Shown here: piece by piece, positions 1 to 7,605 of the stretch
Layout: each line of letters opens with the position of its first letter
Position numbering within the stretch: the first letter of the stretch is position 1
DNA from: Candidatus Gallipaludibacter merdavium
Lineage (GTDB): Bacteria > Bacteroidota > Bacteroidia > Bacteroidales > Paludibacteraceae
Assembly: GCA_017694875.1 (NCBI GenBank)
Contig: JADIMG010000101.1
Span: 1 to 42,913 of the forward strand
Reading direction: 5' to 3'
DNA length: 42,913 bases
The notes under the pieces: generated by a model
Seen by the model: only the letters and a program-made list of their open reading frames with translations
What the model was told of the DNA's origin: nothing
The model's database searches: none
Translations under genes and position numbers: made by a program

Positions 1-202
1 CAAATACGTTGAGGAAGGTCTCAGAGCCCTGCATGGTGCCGAAAGCAGTGGAGTCCCAACCTCTTGTTGATTGCATCAAATCCTTGATAGGGGATAGGAT
101 GTCCATAAAAATATAGGAACAGAACATGGCGAAAGCCAATAGAAGAAGTACGGTCCATCTCACCGCAGCTGAATCTCTCAGCGATTTTATTGTTTCTGTC
201 AT
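1..202 (-). CDS. MFS transporter, N-terminal fragment (runs off the window)
   Basis: The reverse strand reads an open frame from ATG at 202 to the left edge, about 67 codons. The product begins MTETIKSLRDSAAVRW and continues into a hydrophobic segment (TVLLLLAFAMFCSYIFMDIL), followed by a loop (SPIKDLMQSTRGWDS). This is the usual start of a major facilitator transporter of the type common in Bacteroides: a short cytoplasmic tail, then TM1. The substrate cannot be told from this fragment. A promoter matching the Bacteroidetes consensus lies just upstream at 239-270, and it sits inside an intergenic repeat. Only the start of the gene is visible, so the family call is moderate. Confidence 0.6.
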   Translation of the reverse strand, partial: MTETIKSLRDSAAVRWTVLLLLAFAMFCSYIFMDILSPIKDLMQSTRGWDSTAFGTMQGSETFLNVF

Positions 203-238
203 GATAGGTTGTTTTTATTGTTAATATTCAAGTAGTGG

Positions 239-270
239 CAAAGATAGTGAAAGGTGAGTGCAATGGCAAA
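239..270 (-). promoter_or_regulatory. Promoter of the MFS gene
   Basis: On the minus strand a TTTG (267-270) is followed by 20 bases and TATCTTTG (239-246), matching the Bacteroidetes sigma consensus TTTG-N19/21-TAnnTTTG. Transcription would begin around 230, leaving a leader of roughly 28 nt before the ATG at 202. The -7 box coincides with the first edge of the intergenic repeat. Confidence 0.6.
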
Positions 271-395
271 TAGAAAACGAAGTTTTATAATTTAGTATTG
301 CCTCCTATCTTATCCAGAGATAGTGAAAGAAAAGATGAGTGCAATGGCAAAAGGAAAATAAAGTTCTTATGATTTAATTATACCGAGATTCTATG
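239..395. repeat. Degenerate two-unit intergenic repeat
   Basis: Two units begin AAAGATAGTGAAAG (240) and AGAGATAGTGAAAG (316), 76 bases apart. Each continues through GAGTGCAATGGCAAA into an A-rich stretch, and the second ends near an ACCGAGATTCTATG motif. The opening and the CCGAG..CTAT ending match the cleaner 84-bp repeat at 28132-28330, so both belong to one family. The 203-494 interval holds no gene: it contains this repeat and the downstream hairpin at 428-467. Confidence 0.6.
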
Positions 396-427
396 ACATG
401 TATTATGAAAAGATTGTTGTGTATAGC

Positions 428-467
428 AAGAATCACCACAAGCTTGATGAGTCTCGTGGTGATTCTT
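428..467 (-). terminator. Hairpin downstream of the dipeptidyl peptidase III gene
   Basis: A perfect 12-bp inverted repeat (AAGAATCACCAC / GTGGTGATTCTT, loop 16) lies 28 bases past the stop codon of the minus-strand peptidase gene. The U-tract is short and partly inside the stem, so it could be a weak intrinsic terminator or an mRNA-stabilising 3' hairpin. Confidence 0.55.
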
Positions 468-494
468 ATTGGAATAGCTTATGTTGTTGTATTA

Positions 495-2534
495 TTAGTT
501 ATATGTAGGTAGGGTAGCAAACTCTTTGCTGTAACGCAAATGTTGTTCTGCATATCCTTCCGTATAGCTAACTTTTACATCTGTTATCTTGCCATTTTCG
601 TCATAAACAGGAGTGTAAACAGGATTAATGAATCCTTTGTAAGGCGCAAGATTGAGTTTCTCATAACGTGCCAATACTTCTTTGTGAAGCACTGGGTCTA
701 CATTAACGGCATAGTTTTCAACCAACCGTTTGGCTGCTTCATAATTGCCGGTCGATTTGATGTGTTGGATTTCTTTCAGCAATGCACCGAACAATTCGCG
801 GAGTTTTTCATAGTCGTTGATGACTACGTAAGTCTTGCCATCGCGTTGAACAAACTCCACAACTTTTTCAGCAGCACCTTTTTCCATCACCCATGATGCT
901 ATGAGTTGTCGGTTGCGCATGTGCGATTCTTCGATGTTCTTGCCTGGTTCAATACGGGTCAACTGGGTCATTAATCCGTTCATCATGAATTGATAATATT
1001 CAGCTTTATATGCTTCTGCATCAGGTAATAGTCCTAAATCCATCATGATAGGATCGCCCATGTAGTAGAGCCCAAACAAGTCTGCACGCGTTTCTTCTAT
1101 GGTCGAACCATGTTCTTTCAATGCGTCTGGGTCAACACCGGGCAGTAGTTTACCGGAACCATGACCCAAGCATTCGTGAAGGTCTGTATGAAGATTGTTG
1201 GTGAGTGAACCAAATTTTCTGGCACGTTCACGTTCCACATCGCTCCACATAAATTCCTCGGCGAAACCGTTTCCTAGTGCTGATTTGTCATAGGCTTCTG
1301 TAATGTTTTCTATCGTTACTGATTTGGAGCCATAATCGTGACGTATCCAATTGGAGTTAGGAAGATTAATGCCGATAGGAGTGGAAGGATAGCAATCACC
1401 ACCCAGCATAGCGGCCGTAATCACTTTGGCCGAAACACCTTTTACTTCTTCTTTTTTATATTGTGCGTCAATCGGTGAATGGTCTTCGAACCATTGTGCA
1501 TTGGAGCTGATGATTTCTGTGCGTTTAGTGGCTTCTATGTTTTTGAAATTGATGACAGCTTCCCAACTGGCTTTTAATCCAAGCGGATCACCATAAGTTT
1601 CTGTGAAACCAGTTACAAAGTCAATTTGTGAGGCATGGTCACCCACCCAAAGGATGCAGTATTCGTCAAATTGTTTCAAGTCGCCAGTTTTGTTAAACTC
1701 AATAAGCTTATCAATAACAGCCTTCTGTTGTGGGTTTTCAGCAACCGCAGCCGCCTTTTCCAACCAGTAGACAACTTTTTCCAACGCAGCGGAATAGAGG
1801 CCTCCCACTTTATAGGTTTTTTCCACCAGTTGTCCGTTTTCCTTAACCAGTTTGGAATTCAACCCATAAGAAATTGGAGTCGTGTCATTCGGGTTTTTCA
1901 TGGCTCCATAGAAAGCTTCTGCTTCTGCTTGGGTTACACCTTCATAATAATTGCAGGCAGATGTGAGCAACAAGTCTTGGCCGGCTGCAAGATTGGTACG
2001 TTTGGCATAAGTACTCGGATCAAAAATGACTGGAGTGAGTTTTTCTATAAGAGCTTCAGGTGTTTCACCTTCCATTAAAGGCAGCAACTTCGGATCCAGA
2101 CTTTTTACAGCTTCAGCGAAAAATTTCTGTGAAAATTCAGGAACAAATTTGTCCCCGGAATAATGATGGTGTATGCCATTGGAGAACCATACTCGTTTCA
2201 GATAGGTTTCCATGTTTTTGAAATCAGTGGAATTCTTGTCACCTTGATAATTTTCATAAATGGCCTCCAATGTACGTCGTATGCAGAGATTGTGTTTGCA
2301 ATTCTGGTCATATAGAATATCACGTCCTTCAATGGCGGCTTGAGATAGGTAATAAATCATTTCTTTTTGTTGAGGAGTCAGCTCTTCAAATCCTGGCACT
2401 TGATAGCGGAGAATTTCCAAGTCAGCAAAATGTTCTACCGAGTAGTTGAAATTATCGGCAGGAGCTTCCTGTTTCTGAGGGGCGCATGCTGTCAGTGTAG
2501 CAGCGGCGAGGCATGAATACATTAGTTTTTTCAT
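495..2534 (-). CDS. Dipeptidyl peptidase III, lipoprotein (M49 family)
   Basis: This 679-residue zinc exopeptidase should remove dipeptides from the N-termini of short peptides. The M49 signature is the five-residue-spaced HECLGH at 453-458, with the third zinc ligand in EETRAD at 480-485; the first Glu of the hexapeptide is catalytic. The Cys inside the motif is also present in the characterised B. thetaiotaomicron enzyme. The N-terminus is a lipoprotein signal (MKKLMYSC..LTAC, Cys17), so the enzyme is probably membrane-anchored outside the cytoplasm, whereas eukaryotic DPP III is cytosolic. The gene follows the nucleoside phosphorylase by 62 bases with no clear promoter between, so they may be co-transcribed. 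Length and motifs fit the family well. Confidence 0.93.
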   Translation of the reverse strand: MKKLMYSCLAAATLTACAPQKQEAPADNFNYSVEHFADLEILRYQVPGFEELTPQQKEMIYYLSQAAIEGRDILYDQNCKHNLCIRRTLEAIYENYQGDKNSTDFKNMETYLKRVWFSNGIHHHYSGDKFVPEFSQKFFAEAVKSLDPKLLPLMEGETPEALIEKLTPVIFDPSTYAKRTNLAAGQDLLLTSACNYYEGVTQAEAEAFYGAMKNPNDTTPISYGLNSKLVKENGQLVEKTYKVGGLYSAALEKVVYWLEKAAAVAENPQQKAVIDKLIEFNKTGDLKQFDEYCILWVGDHASQIDFVTGFTETYGDPLGLKASWEAVINFKNIEATKRTEIISSNAQWFEDHSPIDAQYKKEEVKGVSAKVITAAMLGGDCYPSTPIGINLPNSNWIRHDYGSKSVTIENITEAYDKSALGNGFAEEFMWSDVERERARKFGSLTNNLHTDLHECLGHGSGKLLPGVDPDALKEHGSTIEETRADLFGLYYMGDPIMMDLGLLPDAEAYKAEYYQFMMNGLMTQLTRIEPGKNIEESHMRNRQLIASWVMEKGAAEKVVEFVQRDGKTYVVINDYEKLRELFGALLKEIQHIKSTGNYEAAKRLVENYAVNVDPVLHKEVLARYEKLNLAPYKGFINPVYTPVYDENGKITDVKVSYTEGYAEQHLRYSKEFATLPTYN

Positions 2535-2596
2535 TTGGTTTGATTAATTTGATTGTTTAACGTGTTTATGGTATGAACAATTTAAGGATAATGGGT

Positions 2597-3475
2597 TTAT
2601 ATTCTTTGTAATACGGTAGCAATCAGTTGTTTTACAAATGGCTTGTAGTCTGTATCGGCTTCTTCTGCGCGTCTTTGGGCAATGACGCAACATACGGTCA
2701 TGGCTCTGTGACCCATCAGTAATGCCAAGCCAGCTATGGCTGAACCTTCCATTTCATAATTGGTAATACGGTATGGACCAAATCGGAACGATTCTATTTT
2801 GTCATTGATTTCCGGGTCGTGAATAGCGCAACGCAATACACGGCCTTGTGGGCCATAGAATCCATTGGCCGATATGGTACAGCCACGCATCATGTCTTTT
2901 TGGGCAATGCGTTCTACCAAATCCTTATTCGCACTAACAACATACGGGGTTGCCGCTTTCGGATACCAATCAAGGTGTTTGACAAGTGCTTCTTCAAATT
3001 CTAATTCTGATACATTGTCACGACCGGCATAAAATGCCAATACACCATCAAAGCCTATGGATTTTTCGGAAACAAGAAATGTTCCGATAGGTATATCGGG
3101 TTGCATACCTCCACATGTCCCTATTCGTATGATATTTAATGTGCGGTGTTCTTTCTTTTCTGTACGGGTGGTGAGGTCAATATTGGCCAAAGCGTCAAGT
3201 TCATTCATGACAATATCAATATTGTCGGTGCCAATACCTGTTGACAGACAGGTTATCCGTTTACCGTTATATTTGCCGGTAATGGATTTGAATTCCCTGT
3301 TTTCTGTTTGACTCTCGATAGAACCTTCATCGAAAAATGAAGCTACCATATTTACCCTTCCTGGGTCACCTACTAATATAATATTGTCTGCTAGCTGTTC
3401 TGATTTTAGATGCAGATGAAAAATGCTTCCATCATCGTTAATGATAAGTTGTGAAGCGGGAAAATGTTTGTCCAT
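2597..3475 (-). CDS. Nucleoside phosphorylase, uridine phosphorylase-like
   Basis: The protein is about 292 residues. It has the nucleoside phosphorylase family I features GDPGRVNMVASFF near the N-terminus (phosphate loop), STGIGTDNIDIV, IRIGTCGGMQPDIPIG and a late YEMEGSAIAGLALLMG (ribose/base site Glu). These place it with Udp-type enzymes that split uridine, or related nucleosides, with phosphate in pyrimidine salvage. I chose the ATG at 3475. The open frame extends upstream to 3550, but the promoter boxes at 3500-3531 lie inside that extension. The upstream residues would also add an implausible hydrophobic tail. Base specificity cannot be read from the sequence. Confidence 0.85.
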   Translation of the reverse strand: MDKHFPASQLIINDDGSIFHLHLKSEQLADNIILVGDPGRVNMVASFFDEGSIESQTENREFKSITGKYNGKRITCLSTGIGTDNIDIVMNELDALANIDLTTRTEKKEHRTLNIIRIGTCGGMQPDIPIGTFLVSEKSIGFDGVLAFYAGRDNVSELEFEEALVKHLDWYPKAATPYVVSANKDLVERIAQKDMMRGCTISANGFYGPQGRVLRCAIHDPEINDKIESFRFGPYRITNYEMEGSAIAGLALLMGHRAMTVCCVIAQRRAEEADTDYKPFVKQLIATVLQRI

Positions 3476-3499
3476 AGCTAATTGATTTATTCTTTGCGA

Positions 3500-3531
3500 C
3501 AAATGTAGTAAAAACGGATTGAATATACAAA
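3500..3531 (-). promoter_or_regulatory. Promoter of the nucleoside phosphorylase gene
   Basis: Minus-strand TTTG (3528-3531), 20-base spacer, TACATTTG (3500-3507): a full match to the Bacteroidetes promoter. It fixes the downstream gene's start at 3475 rather than 3550. Confidence 0.65.
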
Positions 3532-3669
3532 AAACAATCATTTTTGTCACCTTTCAGTCGGATGGGGAGTCCTGATAAACTGTAAGGAGTCGTTTCACAT
3601 TGTTATTGAGTATTTTAGCTGTATCTGGGAAAATAATTAAGTAACTTTAGTTTTATTCCGCTTAAAAGT

Positions 3670-3700
3670 TTTGCTTGCATCAAAAAACTCACTATATTTG
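3670..3700 (+). promoter_or_regulatory. Promoter of serC-serA
   Basis: TTTG at 3670-3673, a 19-base spacer, then TATATTTG at 3693-3700. Transcription should start near 3707, about 30 nt before the serC ATG at 3737. Confidence 0.65.
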
Positions 3701-3736
3701 CGGCATTGTAAAACCATTCATAAATTTATATATACC

Positions 3737-4819
3737 ATGAAAATGCATAATTTTAATGCAGGACCTTGTGTCCTTCCACGTGAGGCTGTAGAATCAGCTA
3801 TTGAAGCTATCCGTAATTTCGATAACACAGGCATTGGTCTTCTGGAAATTTCTCACCGTACACCAGGGTGGGAGCGTATTATGGCTGAAACAGAACAATT
3901 GTGGCGTGAATTGCTGAACATCCCTGAAGAATATGAGGTACTTTTCTTGGGTGGTGGTGCTTCTACTCAGTTCTTCCACGTACCGGCAAACCTGTTAAAT
4001 AAAAAGGCAGCTTATTTGCAGACAGGTGTTTGGGCTAAAAAGGCAGCTAAAGAGGCAAAATTCTATGGTGAAGTTGAAATCGTAGCATCTTCAGAAGATA
4101 AGAACTATACTTATATTCCTAAGGATTATGTGATTCCTACAGATGCTGATTATTTCCATATTACTACCAACAATACAATTTATGGTACTGAAATCCGTAA
4201 GGATATTGATTGCCCGATTAACTTGGTAGCCGATATGTCTTCAGATATTATGAGCCGTCCGATTGATGTTAGAAAATATGCTTTGATTTATGGCGGTGCT
4301 CAAAAAAATGTTGGCCCTGCAGGTGTGACTTTCGTTATCGTACGTAAAGATGTTTTGGGTAAAGTGGACCGTCCTCTGCAGACGATGGTTGACTATAGAA
4401 CGCATATCGGTACGGAAGCCAAGAACAAGTCAATGTTCAATACTCCTCCTGTATTTGCAATTTACGTCATGCACGAAACCTTGAAATGGGTGAAAAAAAT
4501 GGGTGGCGTTGAAGAAATGAACCGCCGCAATATTGCCAAAGCAGAATTGCTTTACAATGAAATTGATAGAAACCGTATGTTTGTGGGCACCGCAGAAAAA
4601 GAAGACCGCTCTATCATGAACGTTTGCTTCGTAATGGCAGAGAAGTTCAAAGATAAGGAAGCTGATTTTATGGCATTTGCCAAACAACGCGGTATGGTGG
4701 GCATCAAAGGACACCGTTCGGTAGGTGGATTCCGTGCATCTATTTATAATGCTTGTCCACTTGAATCTGTACAGGCTTTAGTTGAATGCATGCGTGATTT
4801 CGAAAAATTGAATGCATAA
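3737..4819 (+). CDS. serC: Phosphoserine aminotransferase
   Basis: SerC is a PLP enzyme that moves the amino group of glutamate to 3-phosphohydroxypyruvate to give phosphoserine; it also acts in pyridoxal phosphate synthesis. The 360-residue protein opens with the family hallmark [12 protein letters not shown] and carries [22 protein letters not shown] and [13 protein letters not shown] (the Lys in AQKN binds PLP). It ends with the [15 protein letters not shown] substrate loop. I chose the ATG at 3737 because the track's longer frame starts upstream of the promoter -7 box and the family begins MK.HNF. serA follows after 90 bases that hold a strong hairpin, so the two form a serine biosynthesis operon. 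Confidence 0.96.
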   Translation: MKMHNFNAGPCVLPREAVESAIEAIRNFDNTGIGLLEISHRTPGWERIMAETEQLWRELLNIPEEYEVLFLGGGASTQFFHVPANLLNKKAAYLQTGVWAKKAAKEAKFYGEVEIVASSEDKNYTYIPKDYVIPTDADYFHITTNNTIYGTEIRKDIDCPINLVADMSSDIMSRPIDVRKYALIYGGAQKNVGPAGVTFVIVRKDVLGKVDRPLQTMVDYRTHIGTEAKNKSMFNTPPVFAIYVMHETLKWVKKMGGVEEMNRRNIAKAELLYNEIDRNRMFVGTAEKEDRSIMNVCFVMAEKFKDKEADFMAFAKQRGMVGIKGHRSVGGFRASIYNACPLESVQALVECMRDFEKLNA

Positions 4820-4828
4820 TTATGGTTT

Positions 4829-4861
4829 ATAATGGTATCCGGTCCAACCGGATACCGTTAT
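4829..4861 (+). promoter_or_regulatory. Strong hairpin in the serC-serA gap
   Basis: GGTATCCGGT (4834-4843) and ACCGGATACC (4847-4856) form a perfect 10-bp stem with a 3-nt loop. The stem extends five more pairs, one of them U-G, through ATAAT/GTTAT. No proper U-tract follows. It could set the serC:serA ratio as a processing or stability element or a leaky terminator. That role is inferred; only the fold is visible. Confidence 0.55.
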
Positions 4862-4909
4862 GTGTTTTATTGAACCTATAACGTATTAATACGTAAAAAA
4901 TAATTTACC

Positions 4910-5830
4910 ATGAAAGTTTTAGTTGCTACAGAAAAACCTTTTGCAAAGGTGGCCGTTGATGGCATACGCAAAGAAGTGGAAGGCGCTGGATTTGAGCTTG
5001 CCTTGCTTGAAAAATATACTGATAAAAAACAATTGTTGGATGCAGTGGCTGATGCTGATGCTATTATAATCCGTTCCGATATTGTGGATGCTGAGGTATT
5101 GGCTGCCGCCAAACAATTGAAGATTGTAGTACGCGCAGGTGCCGGTTATGATAATGTAGACTTGGCAGCTGCTACTGCTGCAGGTGTTTGCGTTATGAAT
5201 ACACCAGGACAGAATTCAAATGCCGTTGCCGAATTGGCCTTCGGGTTGATGGTTTATGCTGTCCGTAATTTCTATAATGGCACATCCGGCACAGAATTGA
5301 AAGGAAAACGTTTGGGTATCCATGCTTTCGGAAATGTGGGTAGAAATGTAGCACGCATCGCCAAAGGTTTTGATATGGAAGTTTATGCTTATGATGCTTT
5401 CTGTCCTGCTGAAGTAATTGAAAAAGAAGGCGTAAAAGCTGTGGATTCGGCTGAAGCTTTGTATGAAGCGTGCAATGTGGTGTCATTGCATATCCCAGCT
5501 ACAGCAGAAACCAAGAATTCCATCAATTATGCTTTGTTGAACAGAATGCCTAAAGGTGCTTTGCTTGTAAACACTGCACGTAAGGAAGTTATCAATGAAC
5601 CTGAAATGGTTAAATTGATGGAAGAACGCACGGATTTCAAATATGTAACGGATATTATGCCTGCCAATCATGCAGAAATGCTTGAAAAATTTGCAGGTCG
5701 TTATTTCGCTACCCCTAAAAAAATGGGTGCGCAAACGGCTGAGGCTAATATTAATGCGGGTATAGCGGCTGCACGTCAAATAGTTGACTTCATCAAAAAC
5801 GGAAACGAGCGTTTTAGAGTAAACAAATAG
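4910..5830 (+). CDS. serA: D-3-phosphoglycerate dehydrogenase, short lysine-type
   Basis: This 306-residue enzyme oxidises 3-phosphoglycerate to 3-phosphohydroxypyruvate with NAD+, the entry step to serine. It has the D-2-hydroxyacid dehydrogenase layout: RAGAGYDNVD near 75-84, Rossmann loop GIHAFGNVG at 136-144, and NTAR with catalytic Arg224. There is no ACT or ASB domain, so serine feedback of the E. coli kind is not expected. The usual catalytic His (PHxG) is absent; the position reads PKKMG around 269-273. That matches the short 'type III-K' enzymes known from Entamoeba and Bacteroides, where a Lys takes the place of His. Downstream is an intrinsic terminator. Confidence 0.93.
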   Translation: MKVLVATEKPFAKVAVDGIRKEVEGAGFELALLEKYTDKKQLLDAVADADAIIIRSDIVDAEVLAAAKQLKIVVRAGAGYDNVDLAAATAAGVCVMNTPGQNSNAVAELAFGLMVYAVRNFYNGTSGTELKGKRLGIHAFGNVGRNVARIAKGFDMEVYAYDAFCPAEVIEKEGVKAVDSAEALYEACNVVSLHIPATAETKNSINYALLNRMPKGALLVNTARKEVINEPEMVKLMEERTDFKYVTDIMPANHAEMLEKFAGRYFATPKKMGAQTAEANINAGIAAARQIVDFIKNGNERFRVNK

Positions 5831-5856
5831 TTATAGTTGAATTTTGATAAATAATG

Positions 5857-5891
5857 AAGGTACGCCCACTCTAATCGGCGTACCTTTTTTG
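5857..5891 (+). terminator. Intrinsic terminator after serA
   Basis: AAGGTACGCC / GGCGTACCTT, a perfect 10-bp stem with a 10-nt loop, followed directly by a run of T. It closes the serC-serA unit. Confidence 0.85.
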
Positions 5892-6027
5892 TTGGATTTA
5901 TTTTCTGCAATGAAAAGCTGAATGCCAATTAGAGAATTGCTAATCTATGTAGGGTGGTTAAAGTATTGAAAGGGAACGGAATTTCTGTTTGCCAATTTTT
6001 CGTTCTTTTTTCGACAAATTATGCACA

Positions 6028-6056
6028 TTGATTTCTCTTTAGGGAGAGTACCTTTG
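6028..6056 (+). promoter_or_regulatory. Promoter of the pectate lyase gene
   Basis: TACCTTTG at 6049-6056 with TTG at 6028-6030 (18-base spacer). It lies 25 bases ahead of the ATG at 6081 and rules out the upstream in-frame ATG at 6021. Confidence 0.5.
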
Positions 6057-6080
6057 TATCGCAACTTTAATTCTGGGAAA

Positions 6081-7499
6081 ATGAAAAAAACAATTCTTGC
6101 CTTTTTGTTTGCTTTGGCAGCAATGTTTGGAATGACTGTGGCGCAAACGCCTGATTTCAGCATGATAGGATATGCTACTCTAAATGGCGGAACAACCGGT
6201 GGCGCTGCAGGACAGACTGTTACCCCTACTACCTTTGAAGAACTCAAGCAATATGTTGAGTCGGAACTTCCATATGCTATTCTCATAACGAAGGAATTTA
6301 CAACAGGAGTTTCAACTTTTGTTGATGAGACTGGAAGCATTGTGGATGCAACAGATGCTGGAGCTCGCCCTACAACTTTTGGAGCTATTCTCAAAGTAAA
6401 ATCCAATAAAACGTTGTTGGGTGTCGGCAGTGATGCTTTCTTTAACCGTATAGGCTTGGTTGTTCAGTGCCAGTCAAACATTATCATTAGAAACATTAAA
6501 TTCACTATGAAGGATGTACCGGCTACACGTGATGGAGAATATAAAATTCTTGATACAGATGGAGTGACAACGGTTGGTGACCCGGATTGTATCGGTATAC
6601 AGGCTGATGCCGAAAGTATTCCTGAAGCACAACGTATCAGCCAGCACATCTGGGTTGATCATTGTGAATTTTACAATGAAGCGGATGCCTACCACAAGGA
6701 CCGTTATGATGGATTGTTGGACGTTAAGAATGATGTGCGCAATATGACTGTTTCATGGTGTGTTTTTCATGACCATAGTAAAGCTATGTTGTCGGGTAAG
6801 GGAAACTCGGATGAATATAATCGCACGGTAACCTATCATCACAATTGGTTCCATAATATTTATGGATCACGTTTGCCCTTGCTTCGCTATGGACAACATC
6901 ATTATTACAACAATCTAATGGAAAATTGTGATGGTGACGGCTTGAATTTGAGAATAGAAACCAATGCATATATCGAGGGTTGTTATTTCTTGAATTGCAA
7001 AAAGCCCATCTTTGGAAAACTAAGTGAGGGAGGACAGGCATTATTGGTGGATAATCTTTTTAGTGGGTGTGGAAAATTACCGGCAGAATGTACTAACCTG
7101 GATGGAGCTGATTTTGAATATCTGAAGGAAAGCGAAGAATTTAACAGAGCATGTAATTTTACTCCATCTGAACTTTACAGTTATACACCTGATGAAACAA
7201 CAGAGGTGCCTGACATCGTACGGCAATGGGCCGGAGTTGGAAAATTGCCGGAAGAAACGGTAGATGTCATAATGCCGACAAAGGAAGAAACAAAAATATA
7301 CAATAGCGGAAATGTGTTGACGGTTGAGTCTGATGCGGGGGCAAAACTTCATCTCTTTACGGTCAATGGCCAGAAAGTGGCTGACTATATGGTGGAAGGC
7401 GGAAGAATTGACATTCGGATAGACGTGGCAGGCTGCTATATAGCAATGCTCGAACAGGATGGCAAACAATTGGCTACCACAAAGATTTTGGTGCCATGA
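6081..7499 (+). CDS. Secreted pectate lyase (PL1 family) with C-terminal sorting-like domain
   Basis: The enzyme should cleave pectate by beta-elimination outside the cell. After a signal peptide (MKKTILAFLF..AQ) comes a parallel beta-helix with PL1 hallmarks: WVDHCEFYN, YDGLLDVKNDVRNMTVSWC (calcium-binding Asp residues), and GSRLPLLRYGQHHYYNN, whose RxPxxR matches the catalytic Arg region. The last ~65 residues (LHLFTVNGQKVADYMV..AGCYIAMLEQDG..ILVP) resemble the type A sorting domain that directs proteins to the type IX secretion system. That part is less certain. There are no SusC/D genes nearby, so this is a stand-alone pectin enzyme, not part of a complete utilisation locus. Total 472 residues. 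Confidence 0.9.
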   Translation: MKKTILAFLFALAAMFGMTVAQTPDFSMIGYATLNGGTTGGAAGQTVTPTTFEELKQYVESELPYAILITKEFTTGVSTFVDETGSIVDATDAGARPTTFGAILKVKSNKTLLGVGSDAFFNRIGLVVQCQSNIIIRNIKFTMKDVPATRDGEYKILDTDGVTTVGDPDCIGIQADAESIPEAQRISQHIWVDHCEFYNEADAYHKDRYDGLLDVKNDVRNMTVSWCVFHDHSKAMLSGKGNSDEYNRTVTYHHNWFHNIYGSRLPLLRYGQHHYYNNLMENCDGDGLNLRIETNAYIEGCYFLNCKKPIFGKLSEGGQALLVDNLFSGCGKLPAECTNLDGADFEYLKESEEFNRACNFTPSELYSYTPDETTEVPDIVRQWAGVGKLPEETVDVIMPTKEETKIYNSGNVLTVESDAGAKLHLFTVNGQKVADYMVEGGRIDIRIDVAGCYIAMLEQDGKQLATTKILVP

Positions 7500-7543
7500 T
7501 GGGTGCTGGCTGTTAATTGGTAAAGCTTTTTGCCAGGTGTTTC

Positions 7544-7574
7544 TTTGATTCTTCAGGTGAAGTGCATATATTTG
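7544..7574 (+). promoter_or_regulatory. Promoter of the M48-mtnN-CYTH operon
   Basis: TTTG (7544-7547), 19 bases, TATATTTG (7567-7574), matching the Bacteroidetes consensus. It lies 31 bases upstream of the M48 gene start. Confidence 0.65.
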
Positions 7575-7605
7575 CGTATATTTTCTAAAAAGGAAAAATA
7601 CCGAT

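Noticed and set aside
3476-3550. Longer N-terminus for the nucleoside phosphorylase
   Set aside because: The promoter boxes lie within this stretch and the added residues do not fit the family.
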